A DNA stretch of 21,101 nt from a bacterium (GCA_947502805.1 CANNBR010000009.1:1-21101), one strand, 5' to 3'. Positions 1-7,665 are shown, numbered from the stretch's first letter. The notes: generated from the letters alone by a model not told the origin. A program made the numbers and translations.

Positions 1-132
1 TTACTTGGCTACTCAACTCCAATGGAGGTATTTTTGAAAAATTTAAAAAAAGAGAAAAATCATTTTAAGCTTGGATCGCCACTATTAAACGTTGACTATC
101 AGAAAAGCTTTAGTGTCGCACTTCATATTTGA
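1..132 (+). CDS. C-terminal end of a probable rve/DDE transposase (5' truncated by window)
   Basis: The frame that opens at base 1 runs 43 codons to a TGA at 130-132. It begins LLGYSTPMEVFLKN, and the LGYxTPxEVF pattern is typical of the C-terminal end of integrase-core transposases (IS3, IS30 and IS481 groups), where it follows the last catalytic residues. The tail ends in SVALHI. Nothing upstream is visible, so the catalytic core cannot be checked and the gene may be intact or a remnant. A second transposase remnant lies 300 bases downstream, which supports a mobile-element region. The family call rests on one short motif and is tentative. Confidence 0.4.
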   Translation, partial: LLGYSTPMEVFLKNLKKEKNHFKLGSPLLNVDYQKSFSVALHI

Positions 133-390
133 CATCGCCATTAATGGTCAAATAGGATGTAATGTTATTAATCGTAATTGTAATTGGATGTATGGTCAGC
201 CTTGTTTCCTATTGCCAAAGCTTTTACAAACCCAAATAAATGAAATGAAATCAGCAGCAGCTGCTAAATCAGCAGCAGCTGAAACAGCTGCTGTAACAGC
301 AGACATAGAGCATGATTTGTTAAGGTACTACAGATAACAGGAATTTAGCATTAGCTGAAAGTCACTATTAGGCTTGCCAAAAATAAAAAT
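133..390. other. Region between transposase remnants, with a weak alanine-rich ORF
   Basis: A plus-strand frame is open from TTG 92 to 337, and the most natural internal ATG is at 188. It has no convincing ribosome-binding site. Its second half is low-complexity, with repeated CAGCAGCAGCTG units at about 250-302 that encode alanine-rich sequence (SAAAAKSAAAETAAV). It may be the tail of a gene disrupted by the flanking transposases, or chance. I cannot assign a function and do not call it as a gene. Confidence 0.25.
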
Positions 391-440
391 GGGTGCTTTA
401 GTTTTAGCTTCTAAACCAGAAATTAAACTAAAAGGCACCC
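391..440 (+). repeat. Imperfect hairpin upstream of the transposase remnant
   Basis: Bases 391-405 (GGGTGCTTTAGTTTT) pair with 425-440 (AAACTAAAAGGCACCC), allowing a two-base bulge, around a loop of about 19 bases. It ends seven bases before the ATG of the transposase remnant. Insertion sequences often carry such a structure near the 5' end to block translation from read-through transcripts. That role here is inference. There is no T-run, so it is not a typical terminator. Confidence 0.45.
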
Positions 441-446
441 ATAAAT

Positions 447-842
447 ATGCTATCAGAAGCACTAAACGAATCAAGTCCATCTTTCTATTCACAACAACTA
501 ATTCAAACGGACCTAAAAAAAACAATAACTGGATTATCAATTTCAAGCTTGAAATCACCAAAAAAAATAACCTCAATGCTTGAATTAAGCGTTTTGGATT
601 TTAAAGAAGATTTAAGATCGCAAGTTAAAAAAATTTTCAAAGATGAACAAGTGTTTGTTATTTGGGATGATACTATTTCTCCAAAACCATATTCTAAATG
701 CAATAAAGATATCAGTCGTGTATGGGATAGCTCTACTAAGAAGGCAATGCCAGGATTTCAAGTAGTGACATGCATCATCACAAATGGAAAAATAAAGATT
801 CCGGTTGACTGCGAATTATTCTCTTTTAAAAATAGATGCTGA
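447..842 (+). pseudogene. IS4/IS701-like DDE transposase, N-terminal remnant
   Basis: This is a 131-codon frame. Residues around 74-77 read IWDDT, followed by SPKPYSK, then VWDSSTKKAMPGFQVV and NGKIKIPVDCEL. This order matches the first catalytic aspartate region (DDT..KPYSK) and the next beta strands (G..VV, DG.I.IPVD) of IS4/IS701-type DDE transposases. Such transposases are usually 300-450 aa. Here the frame stops just after the PVDCEL strand, so the second aspartate and the glutamate are missing. The region upstream of DDT is also shorter than usual. I read it as an inactive remnant truncated by deletion near 840. The exact IS family is uncertain. Confidence 0.65.
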
Positions 843-888
843 ACTGTTATCCTCAAAACAGGTTTGTTTTAAAAAGGGGTAGTGGATA

Positions 889-1851
889 ATGAAGTGTTCA
901 GTAAGCGTTTTAAGTCTGGCACTAGTTGCTTTTATAGGGTTAAGTAGCTTTCTTCTTGTTGCAGGAGAGCATTCTCTTGTTGGCTGGGATGATGTTCATT
1001 CGTTTGCCTATAATAAAAAAACCTTTCCTGGCGGAGTTTTTGATAAAGAAGGGCATTCGCTTATTACTGAAAAACAAAGCTCATCCGCACTTTTTGTATG
1101 GGATCTTAATGGGGTTATTCTTAAAGTTGACTCGTTTTTTACAAAAGTTAAGAAGATGATCAGCATATGTCGGCAGAGGGGTATTTGGTTCACCCTTGTT
1201 CTTCTTAGAGACTATTATCAGGTAAATTCTTACATGGAATGTCAGAAAGAAAATTCAAAAGATTCTGATAAGTATGTTACTTGTTGGCCTTGCGCTTATC
1301 AGGTTATTGCACAAAAAAATTATCCTCATAATCAGGAAAAAAGGGATGCTTGTGTGGCTTCTTTGGAATGGCTTTATCCTCAGGTTAATGATCTTAATAA
1401 AAAAGTAGCTATCATCGTTCAGCAGCTCGATCAAGAAGGATTTAAAAATGCGATATGCACTAATTTGAGCATTGTTTCATTACTGGAACAGGCATTTGTT
1501 TTTGAAAGAAATGAGCGGCAAATTTCTGATGAAAAGCAAAAAAAACAGTACCAGTGGATGACTGCATTTTTTAGAAGGAACACTCATTATGCTCCCTCAT
1601 TAGCAGACGACTGGTTTTTTAAGCCAAATCCTGAACCTTATAGAATTGTTCTTATAAAGAATCCTGGATATGCATTACGGGTTTTTGTGGATGATGAAAA
1701 GAAGAATATAGGAGCGGCAATAGAAAATGGGTTTGATATAGCATTTTATTTTAAGAATGCAGAGCAGTTTTTGTATGAGATTAAAGAAATGGGTTTTTTG
1801 AACTATCAGTCATCAAAAATGGAAGATTATTCATTGATTGGTCTTAATTAG
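889..1851 (+). CDS. Exported HAD-superfamily-like protein
   Basis: This 320-aa protein has an N-terminal signal peptide (residues 1-26, hydrophobic core LSLALVAFIGLSSFLLVAG), so it should act outside the cytoplasm. The four HAD landmarks are in order: motif I FVWDLNGVIL with D72, motif II ICTNLS with T191, motif III lysine K245 in FFKPNPEPY, and motif IV VFVDDEKKN with D268/D269. A cap-like insert lies between motifs I and II, including a cysteine-containing stretch (C118, C132, C135, C155). The residue two after the nucleophile is N74, where phosphatases normally have Asp, so the chemistry may differ from a standard phosphatase. The substrate is unknown. A GGGG-containing weak ribosome-binding site lies about 10 bases before the ATG. 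The gene stands alone between the transposase scar and a VOC gene. Confidence 0.75.
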   Translation: MKCSVSVLSLALVAFIGLSSFLLVAGEHSLVGWDDVHSFAYNKKTFPGGVFDKEGHSLITEKQSSSALFVWDLNGVILKVDSFFTKVKKMISICRQRGIWFTLVLLRDYYQVNSYMECQKENSKDSDKYVTCWPCAYQVIAQKNYPHNQEKRDACVASLEWLYPQVNDLNKKVAIIVQQLDQEGFKNAICTNLSIVSLLEQAFVFERNERQISDEKQKKQYQWMTAFFRRNTHYAPSLADDWFFKPNPEPYRIVLIKNPGYALRVFVDDEKKNIGAAIENGFDIAFYFKNAEQFLYEIKEMGFLNYQSSKMEDYSLIGLN

Positions 1852-1976
1852 GATTTTAAAGAAAGAGTAATTGTTACCACTAGAGGCTTTTGTTCTTTTA
1901 AAAATTATAGTGATCGCTACACTGGTACTATGTGAGTAGAAAGCGATAATGAGATGTTTTTACAAGGGACTATCCG

Positions 1977-2453
1977 ATGGATACTATGGCAAATAAAAAA
2001 GTTACAGGCGTTTACATGGTTATTGTAATGCAGGAAGATCTTCAAAAGGGGATTGAGTTTTACACGCAGCTTGGGCTTAAAGTGATGTTCCATATCCCTG
2101 GCAAATGGTGTGAATTAGAAGCAGGCGGAGTAAGAATTGGCTTGTGCCCTTCTTCTACTATTGAAAAAGGTAAGCATTCAGGCTTGGTATTCCAAGTAGC
2201 TGACCTGATGGCAAGTTACGAAGCATTCAAAGAATCTGGCGTTACTTTTTTAAATGAACCAGTTACTGCAACTCATGGCATTATGGTTTCGTGCGCCGAT
2301 CCAAGCGGGAACATGTTCGATCTCTATCAACCAACTCATGATAATGTGAAAAAGGTCTTGCAAGATGCGGGTAAAATGTGTGCCGATTCGTGCAATTTTG
2401 ATGTCTCTCGTGGGTGTTGTAAACAACCAAAAAACCCAGGTGGGTGCTGTTAA
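1977..2453 (+). CDS. VOC-superfamily (glyoxalase-fold) protein with cysteine-rich tail
   Basis: This is a 158-aa protein. Residues 8-120 show the paired beta-alpha-beta-beta-beta modules of the VOC fold: GVYMVIVM..LQKGIEFYTQLGL near the start, and HSGLVFQVADLMASYEAFKESGV...FDLYQPT in the second module. VOC members include glyoxalase I, ring-cleavage dioxygenases and resistance proteins. The metal-ligand positions look only partly kept (H67 is present, the last position is D115 rather than Glu, and the first strand lacks His), so the reaction cannot be named. The last 24 residues contain six cysteines (C135, C139, C147/C148, C157/C158), including two CC pairs and a terminal CC, which is not part of the VOC fold. 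An AAGGGA site seven bases upstream supports this start. ATG 1986 is an alternative. Confidence 0.75.
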   Translation: MDTMANKKVTGVYMVIVMQEDLQKGIEFYTQLGLKVMFHIPGKWCELEAGGVRIGLCPSSTIEKGKHSGLVFQVADLMASYEAFKESGVTFLNEPVTATHGIMVSCADPSGNMFDLYQPTHDNVKKVLQDAGKMCADSCNFDVSRGCCKQPKNPGGCC

Positions 2454-2491
2454 AAAGGACTCAAAAAATCTTAGTCACTTACTGTAAAAAA

Positions 2492-2519
2492 TTGCGATCA
2501 TCATTTTTTGGTTTATACT
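2492..2519 (+). promoter_or_regulatory. Probable sigma-70 promoter of groES-groEL
   Basis: TTGCGA (2492-2497) and TATACT (2514-2519) are separated by 16 bases and lie about 100 bases before the groES start. No CIRCE (HrcA) inverted repeat is seen around it, so the heat-shock control, if any, is not the HrcA type. Confidence 0.55.
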
Positions 2520-2617
2520 ATGACTCCGTCACTAAAGGTGGAGGGTGTGAGCAAGAGTTAAGTGTGCAAAAAATCATTTTTTTTATTAACACTATTTTAG
2601 ACAAGGAGGAATCTTCA

Positions 2618-2905
2618 ATGACAGATAAGATTCGACCACTGTATGACCGTCTCTATATTGAGCGTTTAGAAAGTAACGAAAGAACCGCAAGTGGTTTGTA
2701 TATTCCTGAAGGGGCTAAAGAAAAAGGCCAAACAGGGAAAGTACTTGCTACCGGTTTAGGTAAAGTTGATCAAAACGGAAAAACGCTTCCTCTACAAGTA
2801 AAAGTAGGCGATGTTGTATTTTTTGGAAAATACGCAGGTACCGATATCGATGAAAAACATCTGGTATTGCGTGAAGAAGATATTCTTGGGATTGTTGAAA
2901 AATAA
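2618..2905 (+). CDS. groES: Co-chaperonin GroES
   Basis: This 95-aa protein is the usual GroES length. It starts MTDKIRPLYDRLYIERLE and carries the mobile-loop region (ERTASGLYIPEGAKEKGQTGKVLATG), the KVGDVVFFGKYAGTDI strand and the C-terminal VLREEDILGIVE, all typical of the family. GroES forms the heptameric lid of the GroEL folding chamber in the cytoplasm. The frame is open upstream to 2444, but the start at 2618 is fixed by a perfect AAGGAGG eight bases before it and by homology. groEL follows after 73 bases, forming the classic two-gene operon. Confidence 0.97.
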   Translation: MTDKIRPLYDRLYIERLESNERTASGLYIPEGAKEKGQTGKVLATGLGKVDQNGKTLPLQVKVGDVVFFGKYAGTDIDEKHLVLREEDILGIVEK

Positions 2906-2978
2906 AAAGGCTAGGATTGATCGTTCATAACCTTAGTTATGAAGAGCTTTGCTACGCTCAAAATAAAAGGAAATTACT

Positions 2979-4613
2979 ATGGCAAAAAGAATTCTGTTTG
3001 GTGCCGAAGCACGCGAAAAAATTCGTCGTGGCGTCGATACCTTAGCAGATGCAGTTAAAGTTACGCTTGGGCCTCGGGGCAGAAACGTTGCATACGATAG
3101 ATCATTCGGATCTCCAGCAATCACCAAAGATGGTGTTACTGTTGCTAAAGAAATCGACTTGTTAGACAAGTTTGAAAATATGGGTGCACAACTTGTTAAA
3201 GAAGTTGCAAGCAAAACTGCTGACGTTGCTGGTGATGGTACCACAACTGCAACTGTTTTAGCGCAAGCAATTTTCAGAGAAGGTAACAAATATGTTACCG
3301 CTGGTGCTAACCCAATGGAACTTAAACGTGGTATCGAATTAGCTGTTGAAGTTGCTATCGATAGCATTAGAAAATCAGCAAAAAAAGTAAGCAAAAAAGA
3401 AGAAATTCAACAAGTTGCTACCATTTCTGCTAATTCAGACACCGTTATTGGTGAACAGATTGCAGAAGCTATGGAACGTGTTGGTCGCGATGGTGTGATC
3501 ACTGTTGAAGAAGCAAAAGGCATGCAAAATGAAATGGATGTCGTTGAAGGCATGCAATTTGATCGTGGCTTTTTGTCTCCTTACTTTGTAACGAATCAAG
3601 AAAAACAAGAAGCTGAATTAGTTAATCCAGCGATCTTGATCCATGAAAAGAAAATCACTTCGATGAAGTCGTTGTTACCTGTTCTTGAACAAGTAGCAAA
3701 AACTGGCAGACAACTTTTGATTATTTCAGAAGATGTTGAAGGGGAAGCGCTTGCAACTCTCGTGGTTAACAAGATTCGCGGCACTTTGAATGTAGTAGCG
3801 GTAAAAGCTCCTGGATTTGGCGATCGTCGTAAATCGATGCTTGAAGACCTTGCGATTTTGACAGGTGGCAAGATGGTTTCTGAAGAATTGGGAATCAAGC
3901 TTGAAAATCTTTCTCTTGAAGATCTTGGTACTGCTAAAAAAGTAGTCGTTACTAAAGATCACACAACTATCATTGATGGTGCAGGTTCTGCCGAAGCTAT
4001 CAAAGGTCGTGTTGCTCAAATCAGAATGCAGATCGAAAATACCTCTTCTGATTACGATAAAGAAAAACTTCAAGAACGCCTTGCTAAACTAGCTGGCGGT
4101 GTTGCAGTGATCAAAGTCGGCGCAGCAACAGAAACAGAAATGAGAGAAAAGAAAGACCGTATCGAAGACGCGCTCCATGCAACTCGTGCAGCGGTTGAAG
4201 AAGGTATTGTTGCCGGTGGTGGTATTGCTCTTTTACGTACTCAAATTTTGGTTGAAAAAATCAAAGCTGAAGGCGATGTAAAATTAGGGATCGATATCGT
4301 ACGTCGTGCGCTTGAAGAACCTCTTCGTATTATTGCACAAAATGCTGGATTTGAAGGTTCTGTTGTTGTGGATAAAGTTCGCAACTCAGCTTTTGAAATC
4401 GGTTTCGATGCAAAAACAGGTCAGTATGTTGATATGATCCAAGCTGGTATTGTTGATCCTGCAAAAGTAACTCGTTCTGCTTTGCAAAACGCAGCTTCTA
4501 TTGCAGCGTTAATGATTACCACTGAAACGATCATTTGCGATATTCCAGAAGATAAGAAAGATATGCCTTCTGCAGGCGGTTCAGGAATGGGCGGAATGCA
4601 CGGAATGTATTAA
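2979..4613 (+). CDS. groEL: Chaperonin GroEL (Hsp60)
   Basis: This 544-aa protein has normal GroEL length and covers the whole family: N-terminal MAKRILFGAEAREK, phosphate loop VTLGPRGRNV, ATP motif GDGTTTAT at about 85-92, apical-domain region, the AAVEEGIVAGGG signature, and a glycine/methionine-rich tail (GGSGMGGMHGMY). It forms the double-ring ATP-driven folding machine in the cytosol with GroES as lid. AAAGGAAA precedes the start codon. Nothing looks degraded. The Met-Gly tail is the encapsulated-chamber type, as in most bacteria. The operon ends at a strong terminator directly downstream. Confidence 0.99.
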   Translation: MAKRILFGAEAREKIRRGVDTLADAVKVTLGPRGRNVAYDRSFGSPAITKDGVTVAKEIDLLDKFENMGAQLVKEVASKTADVAGDGTTTATVLAQAIFREGNKYVTAGANPMELKRGIELAVEVAIDSIRKSAKKVSKKEEIQQVATISANSDTVIGEQIAEAMERVGRDGVITVEEAKGMQNEMDVVEGMQFDRGFLSPYFVTNQEKQEAELVNPAILIHEKKITSMKSLLPVLEQVAKTGRQLLIISEDVEGEALATLVVNKIRGTLNVVAVKAPGFGDRRKSMLEDLAILTGGKMVSEELGIKLENLSLEDLGTAKKVVVTKDHTTIIDGAGSAEAIKGRVAQIRMQIENTSSDYDKEKLQERLAKLAGGVAVIKVGAATETEMREKKDRIEDALHATRAAVEEGIVAGGGIALLRTQILVEKIKAEGDVKLGIDIVRRALEEPLRIIAQNAGFEGSVVVDKVRNSAFEIGFDAKTGQYVDMIQAGIVDPAKVTRSALQNAASIAALMITTETIICDIPEDKKDMPSAGGSGMGGMHGMY

Positions 4614-4635
4614 TCTTTTTTTGTAAAGATAGTTT

Positions 4636-4673
4636 AAAGAGGCATGAGAAGTTTTTCTTATGCCTCTTTTTTT
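4636..4673 (+). terminator. Rho-independent terminator of groES-groEL
   Basis: AAAGAGGCATGAGAA pairs with TTCTTATGCCTCTTT (one G-U pair) around a short T-rich loop, and is followed by seven T residues. Confidence 0.92.
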
Positions 4674-4796
4674 ATGAGATCACAAAGTAGTATCACGCCT
4701 TAGCCTCAAAGATCATGATATAGTTTTAACTAAGTTGGATGGCGGTGGCGGACCTGGTATAAAAACCCAGGCTTTTTATATGTCTAAAAAAAGAAA

Positions 4797-5417
4797 TTAA
4801 TTGTTGACTACAGCTCTACAGCTAGGGCAGGTAGTATGTTCCGCTAGCCATGGGGCGATACAGGTCTTATGATATGCATGGCCGCAATGGAGCGTTTTTA
4901 TATCAGTATGAGTATTAATGATATCATGAGCATCAGGGTTTACTGGTGCGTTTTCTTCTTGGCATATGGCGCATAGCTTTGCCTCTTCTCTGTTTAGGTA
5001 AGATGAAAGGCGAGATAGTGTTTTCTTACCTGCTCCTGCCAAAAATCCATAAGCAAAATAACCAAGATGCTCTTTAGTTTTTCCTACTGTGGCGGTAGAA
5101 AGTACATTCATCGCTGCAATACAAAGACAGTGACCACAGAATATAAAGGCTGTTTTTAAAGAAGGATCAAGTGTTCTATTGGCATCTTTAACGTTTTTTA
5201 TATTGTGTGAGCTAATTTGAGCTGAGTTGCATATATCATCAACAAGTGTTGTTCCTGCATAAAAGCCTATAGCTGTAGATGTTGCATTAGAAGTACCCGC
5301 TCGTAAGCTTTCATAGAGATCAGATTCTTCAGATTGTTGCGCTGAATAAAGAACGTTTGAGCTTGTTATGCCTAATGATAAGAATGTGAATAGTATTTTA
5401 AATGTATTTTTTTTCAT
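4797..5417 (-). CDS. Exported or membrane RING-H2 finger protein, putative E3 ubiquitin ligase
   Basis: This is a 206-aa protein from the start at 5417. That start has GGAGAG just upstream and opens a signal peptide (MKKNTFKILFTFLSLGITSSNVLYSA). A longer frame starts at 5441 but has no such site. The C-terminal 55 residues form a complete RING-H2 finger: C149-x2-C152-x25-C178-x-H180-x2-H183-x2-C186-x10-C197-x2-C200. It has the tryptophan of CIAPWL and the proline of CPSCR that contact the E2 enzyme in eukaryotic RING ligases. Middle hydrophobic stretches (about 87-110 and 118-132) may cross a membrane. Bacteria lack ubiquitin, so a role on host ubiquitin is the natural inference. No secretion signal other than the Sec-type peptide is visible. 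It lies downstream of the repeat protein on the same strand. Confidence 0.85.
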   Translation of the reverse strand: MKKNTFKILFTFLSLGITSSNVLYSAQQSEESDLYESLRAGTSNATSTAIGFYAGTTLVDDICNSAQISSHNIKNVKDANRTLDPSLKTAFIFCGHCLCIAAMNVLSTATVGKTKEHLGYFAYGFLAGAGKKTLSRLSSYLNREEAKLCAICQEENAPVNPDAHDIINTHTDIKTLHCGHAYHKTCIAPWLAEHTTCPSCRAVVNN

Positions 5418-5460
5418 AGTACTCTCCATTTTAAAATCCATTTTCTAATTAATATTATGC

Positions 5461-5474
5461 CATAGCTCGCTATG
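5461..5474. repeat. Short perfect inverted repeat between the two exported-protein genes
   Basis: CATAGC and GCTATG flank a two-base centre in the 85-base gap between the RING gene and the repeat-protein gene. It has no T-run on either strand, so it is more likely an operator or processing site than a terminator. The function is unknown. Confidence 0.35.
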
Positions 5475-5502
5475 AGTATCGCAAAATATATATTTTTTAA
5501 TT

Positions 5503-7446
5503 TCATGATGATTTGCCCTCTTTTGCCATACGTTTTTTATGTAATTTTTCAACGCGATTCATAATTTTTGTAAATTCTGCTTCAAATTCAGCTGCATATT
5601 TTTTTGATTCTTCAGTTGGTTCTGAAGCGAATGCTTCCATGACAATTCCAGCAGAAGCAGCTTTTTCAGGGTTAGTTATACGATCTGAAAGAATTAAAGC
5701 ATGTTCATTAAAGAAATCTACTTGATCATAATTTTCAGCAATTTTGCTGATATCAGTTGTTCTTTCTGCATCAATTACAATTGGATTTAATAAAGCGCTA
5801 GATTCTGTTGGGTAGCAAAGTTGAGAAGCACTATCTTTTGGTAGTGAAATAGCAATAAGTCTTCCTATGTCGCCACGAGCTATGACTTCTTTTTTATAAA
5901 GTTTATAAAGAGAGGCAAAAATGCCTTTATTGCTGGATTGCAACTGATCAAATTCTTGCTCCATGTTGAGCTCTAAAAATTGATCGCGTATATTATTATC
6001 AAAATCAAATTGACTTTTGAGTGTGTTATCGCTATTTGAAAAAGTGTAAAACAATGAATTTGATCCTGTATCATTAGCCAAGAGGTGAAGATTTGTAAAA
6101 AGAATTGTATGAAACTTGTCGTAAGTTTTGAGAGTAATTCCATTTTTTCGTATTTCTACTGTTTCTTTATCTGATAATAATGCTTGCTCTGTGAATCTTA
6201 TCCAGGTGAAATCCTTTGGAGTGACTTTGTTATATTTTATTTTTAATAAAGCCTTAAAGCACTTTTCTAAAAAACCCCATTGGTCGTGTTGGCCATGGAA
6301 AAGAACAATCTTTCCCTTACTATATTCTTGAGCGGCAAAAGAAATAATTTTATTGATAATGTTTTGTCTTTCTTTTTCTGCTTCATAAAACATTAAAAAA
6401 TTTACCTCATTTAATAATTGTTTTCTAACGAATTTAATAGACAGTAATGGTCCTAGTGTTTGTCTAGGAGTGAATGTGCTCAGTGATGGATCTCTAGTAA
6501 TTAATTTTTTTTGATATTCTTGACAACGATAACTTTTTTTCTTGTCAGCTTCAAAGGAAAGCGTTGTTATAAGATACATAATGCTTAGATTATCAAGAGC
6601 ATCAAATTGTTTTTCAAGAAAAAGTAGGGCTAGAGAACCCTGTTGTTCTTGTGGAATACTAGTCTCAAATAAATCGATAAGATTAAAAAATGAGTTCCTC
6701 CAATTTTCAATTAATAATTTGACCCAAGTTGCTCTATCTTCAATGGGTAGTTTTTTAAGAAGATAAATAATGGTGTCGATAGTTAAGTTATCAAATGATT
6801 TTTCAAGGAATAAAGATGCAAAAGGAGCTTGTTGTTTAGATGGTAAAAAATCAAATATTGCCTTAATAACCCAGACTCTTTCTTCTACCCGCCTACCATT
6901 TTCAATGAATAATTTGACCCAAGTTGCTCTATCTTCAATGGGTAGTTTTTTAAGAAGAATTTTAATGATGTTGATATCTAAGTTATCAAATGATTTTTCA
7001 AGGAATGAAGATGCAAAAGGAGCGTGTTGTTCAGATGGTAAAAGACGAAATATTTCATTAATAGCCCACCCGTCTTTTTCCAGTATCCTATTTTCAATTA
7101 ATAGTTTAATACAAGTTGCTCTATATTCAATGGGTAGTCTTTTAAGAAAATCAATAGTGTATATATGCAGAGGAAAAGTGTCCTCTATGAAAGCTGCATA
7201 GGTAGTAATTAAACCAGCATAAGCACCAGCAGCAATACTATTTTCAATAATAGCATTTTTATGATCCATAACCCATTTAACAGGTTTACGTTCTTTAACT
7301 GTTTGGAATGCTTGTGAACAGCGAGCAGCGGCTGCAGTAGCGTAACGAGCAAGGTTTATAAAACGTTGTGCTCCGTGAATTTCATTAGTTCCGCCAAGGG
7401 TATAAGCGGTAAATGCCATAAGGCATAGGTTTCTTAATTTCTTCAT
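5503..7446 (-). CDS. Exported helical-repeat protein with conserved-looking C-terminal domain, function unknown
   Basis: This 647-aa protein starts at 7446 with GGAGAG close upstream and a signal peptide (MKKLRNLCLMAFTAYTLGG...HGA, about 1-26). Residues 100-290 contain three tandem units of 64-65 aa, each with the pattern LLKKLPIEDRATWVKLLIEN then FLPS.QQAPFASLFLEKSFDNL. They are predicted all-helical, in the manner of HEAT-like or other alpha-solenoid scaffolds. The C-terminal half (about 375-590) reads as a separate globular domain, including KIVLFHGQHDQWGFLE, DFTWIRF, a GDIGRLIAISLPKD strand and a NPEKAASAGI segment. I do not recognise its family with confidence. A resemblance of FHGQ to the His-Gly motif of ADP-ribosyltransferases is too weak to rely on. 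The last 45 residues are charged and helical. It probably binds proteins in the envelope or host. Confidence 0.75.
   Translation of the reverse strand: MKKLRNLCLMAFTAYTLGGTNEIHGAQRFINLARYATAAAARCSQAFQTVKERKPVKWVMDHKNAIIENSIAAGAYAGLITTYAAFIEDTFPLHIYTIDFLKRLPIEYRATCIKLLIENRILEKDGWAINEIFRLLPSEQHAPFASSFLEKSFDNLDINIIKILLKKLPIEDRATWVKLFIENGRRVEERVWVIKAIFDFLPSKQQAPFASLFLEKSFDNLTIDTIIYLLKKLPIEDRATWVKLLIENWRNSFFNLIDLFETSIPQEQQGSLALLFLEKQFDALDNLSIMYLITTLSFEADKKKSYRCQEYQKKLITRDPSLSTFTPRQTLGPLLSIKFVRKQLLNEVNFLMFYEAEKERQNIINKIISFAAQEYSKGKIVLFHGQHDQWGFLEKCFKALLKIKYNKVTPKDFTWIRFTEQALLSDKETVEIRKNGITLKTYDKFHTILFTNLHLLANDTGSNSLFYTFSNSDNTLKSQFDFDNNIRDQFLELNMEQEFDQLQSSNKGIFASLYKLYKKEVIARGDIGRLIAISLPKDSASQLCYPTESSALLNPIVIDAERTTDISKIAENYDQVDFFNEHALILSDRITNPEKAASAGIVMEAFASEPTEESKKYAAEFEAEFTKIMNRVEKLHKKRMAKEGKSS
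6713..6763. repeat. 51-base exact repeat, copy 1
   Basis: Bases 6713-6763 are identical to 6908-6958, exactly 195 bases (65 codons) apart inside the repeat-protein gene. They encode the core of the KKLPIEDRATWVKLL unit in two successive protein repeats. The exact match points to recent duplication or gene conversion of the unit. Confidence 0.9.
6908..6958. repeat. 51-base exact repeat, copy 2
   Basis: This is the partner of 6713-6763. Further near-identical stretches accompany it: about 6787-6845 resembles about 6983-7043 with only a few substitutions. The whole 195-base unit is therefore duplicated. Confidence 0.9.
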
Positions 7447-7665
7447 AATTTACTCTCCATTTTTACTTATGTCTCAATTTACTATTAGAAATAGAATATC
7501 ATCTGTGTAATAAATTGCAACTGGGTACTCTATATGTATTATTTTGAGCTTATTTTTCTAGAAAATAGAAAGTTTTTTTTGAATTGTTAGGACTTTTGAT
7601 GGTTAAGCTTAAGCGGTAGTAAATAAGCTTATGAGTTTTCCAGTTTGTTTGAGTTAAAGAATCTC

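Noticed and set aside
328..576. Minus-strand 82-codon frame with hydrophobic translation
   Set aside because: It lies antisense to the transposase remnant and its hairpin. The hydrophobicity comes from AT-rich antisense sequence, and there is no ribosome-binding site.
2444..2617. In-frame upstream extension of groES
   Set aside because: It overlaps the end of the VOC gene, is not GroES-like, and the true start has a perfect Shine-Dalgarno site at family length.
2470..2617. CIRCE (HrcA) operator before groES
   Set aside because: A search by eye for TTAGCACTC-N9-GAGTGCTAA found only partial half-site resemblance and no inverted partner.
4741..4790. Terminator for the RING gene (CCTGG/CCAGG stem)
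   Set aside because: The stem is only five base pairs, and the T-run follows it on the plus strand, the wrong direction for the minus-strand gene.
5503..6330. ADP-ribosyltransferase domain in the repeat protein
   Set aside because: Only a FHGQ motif suggests it. The later Ser/Tyr and Glu motifs could not be placed, so I do not claim it.
6770..7201. Plus-strand 143-codon frame across the repeat-protein gene
   Set aside because: It is an antisense shadow created by the duplicated 195-base units. It has no start signal.
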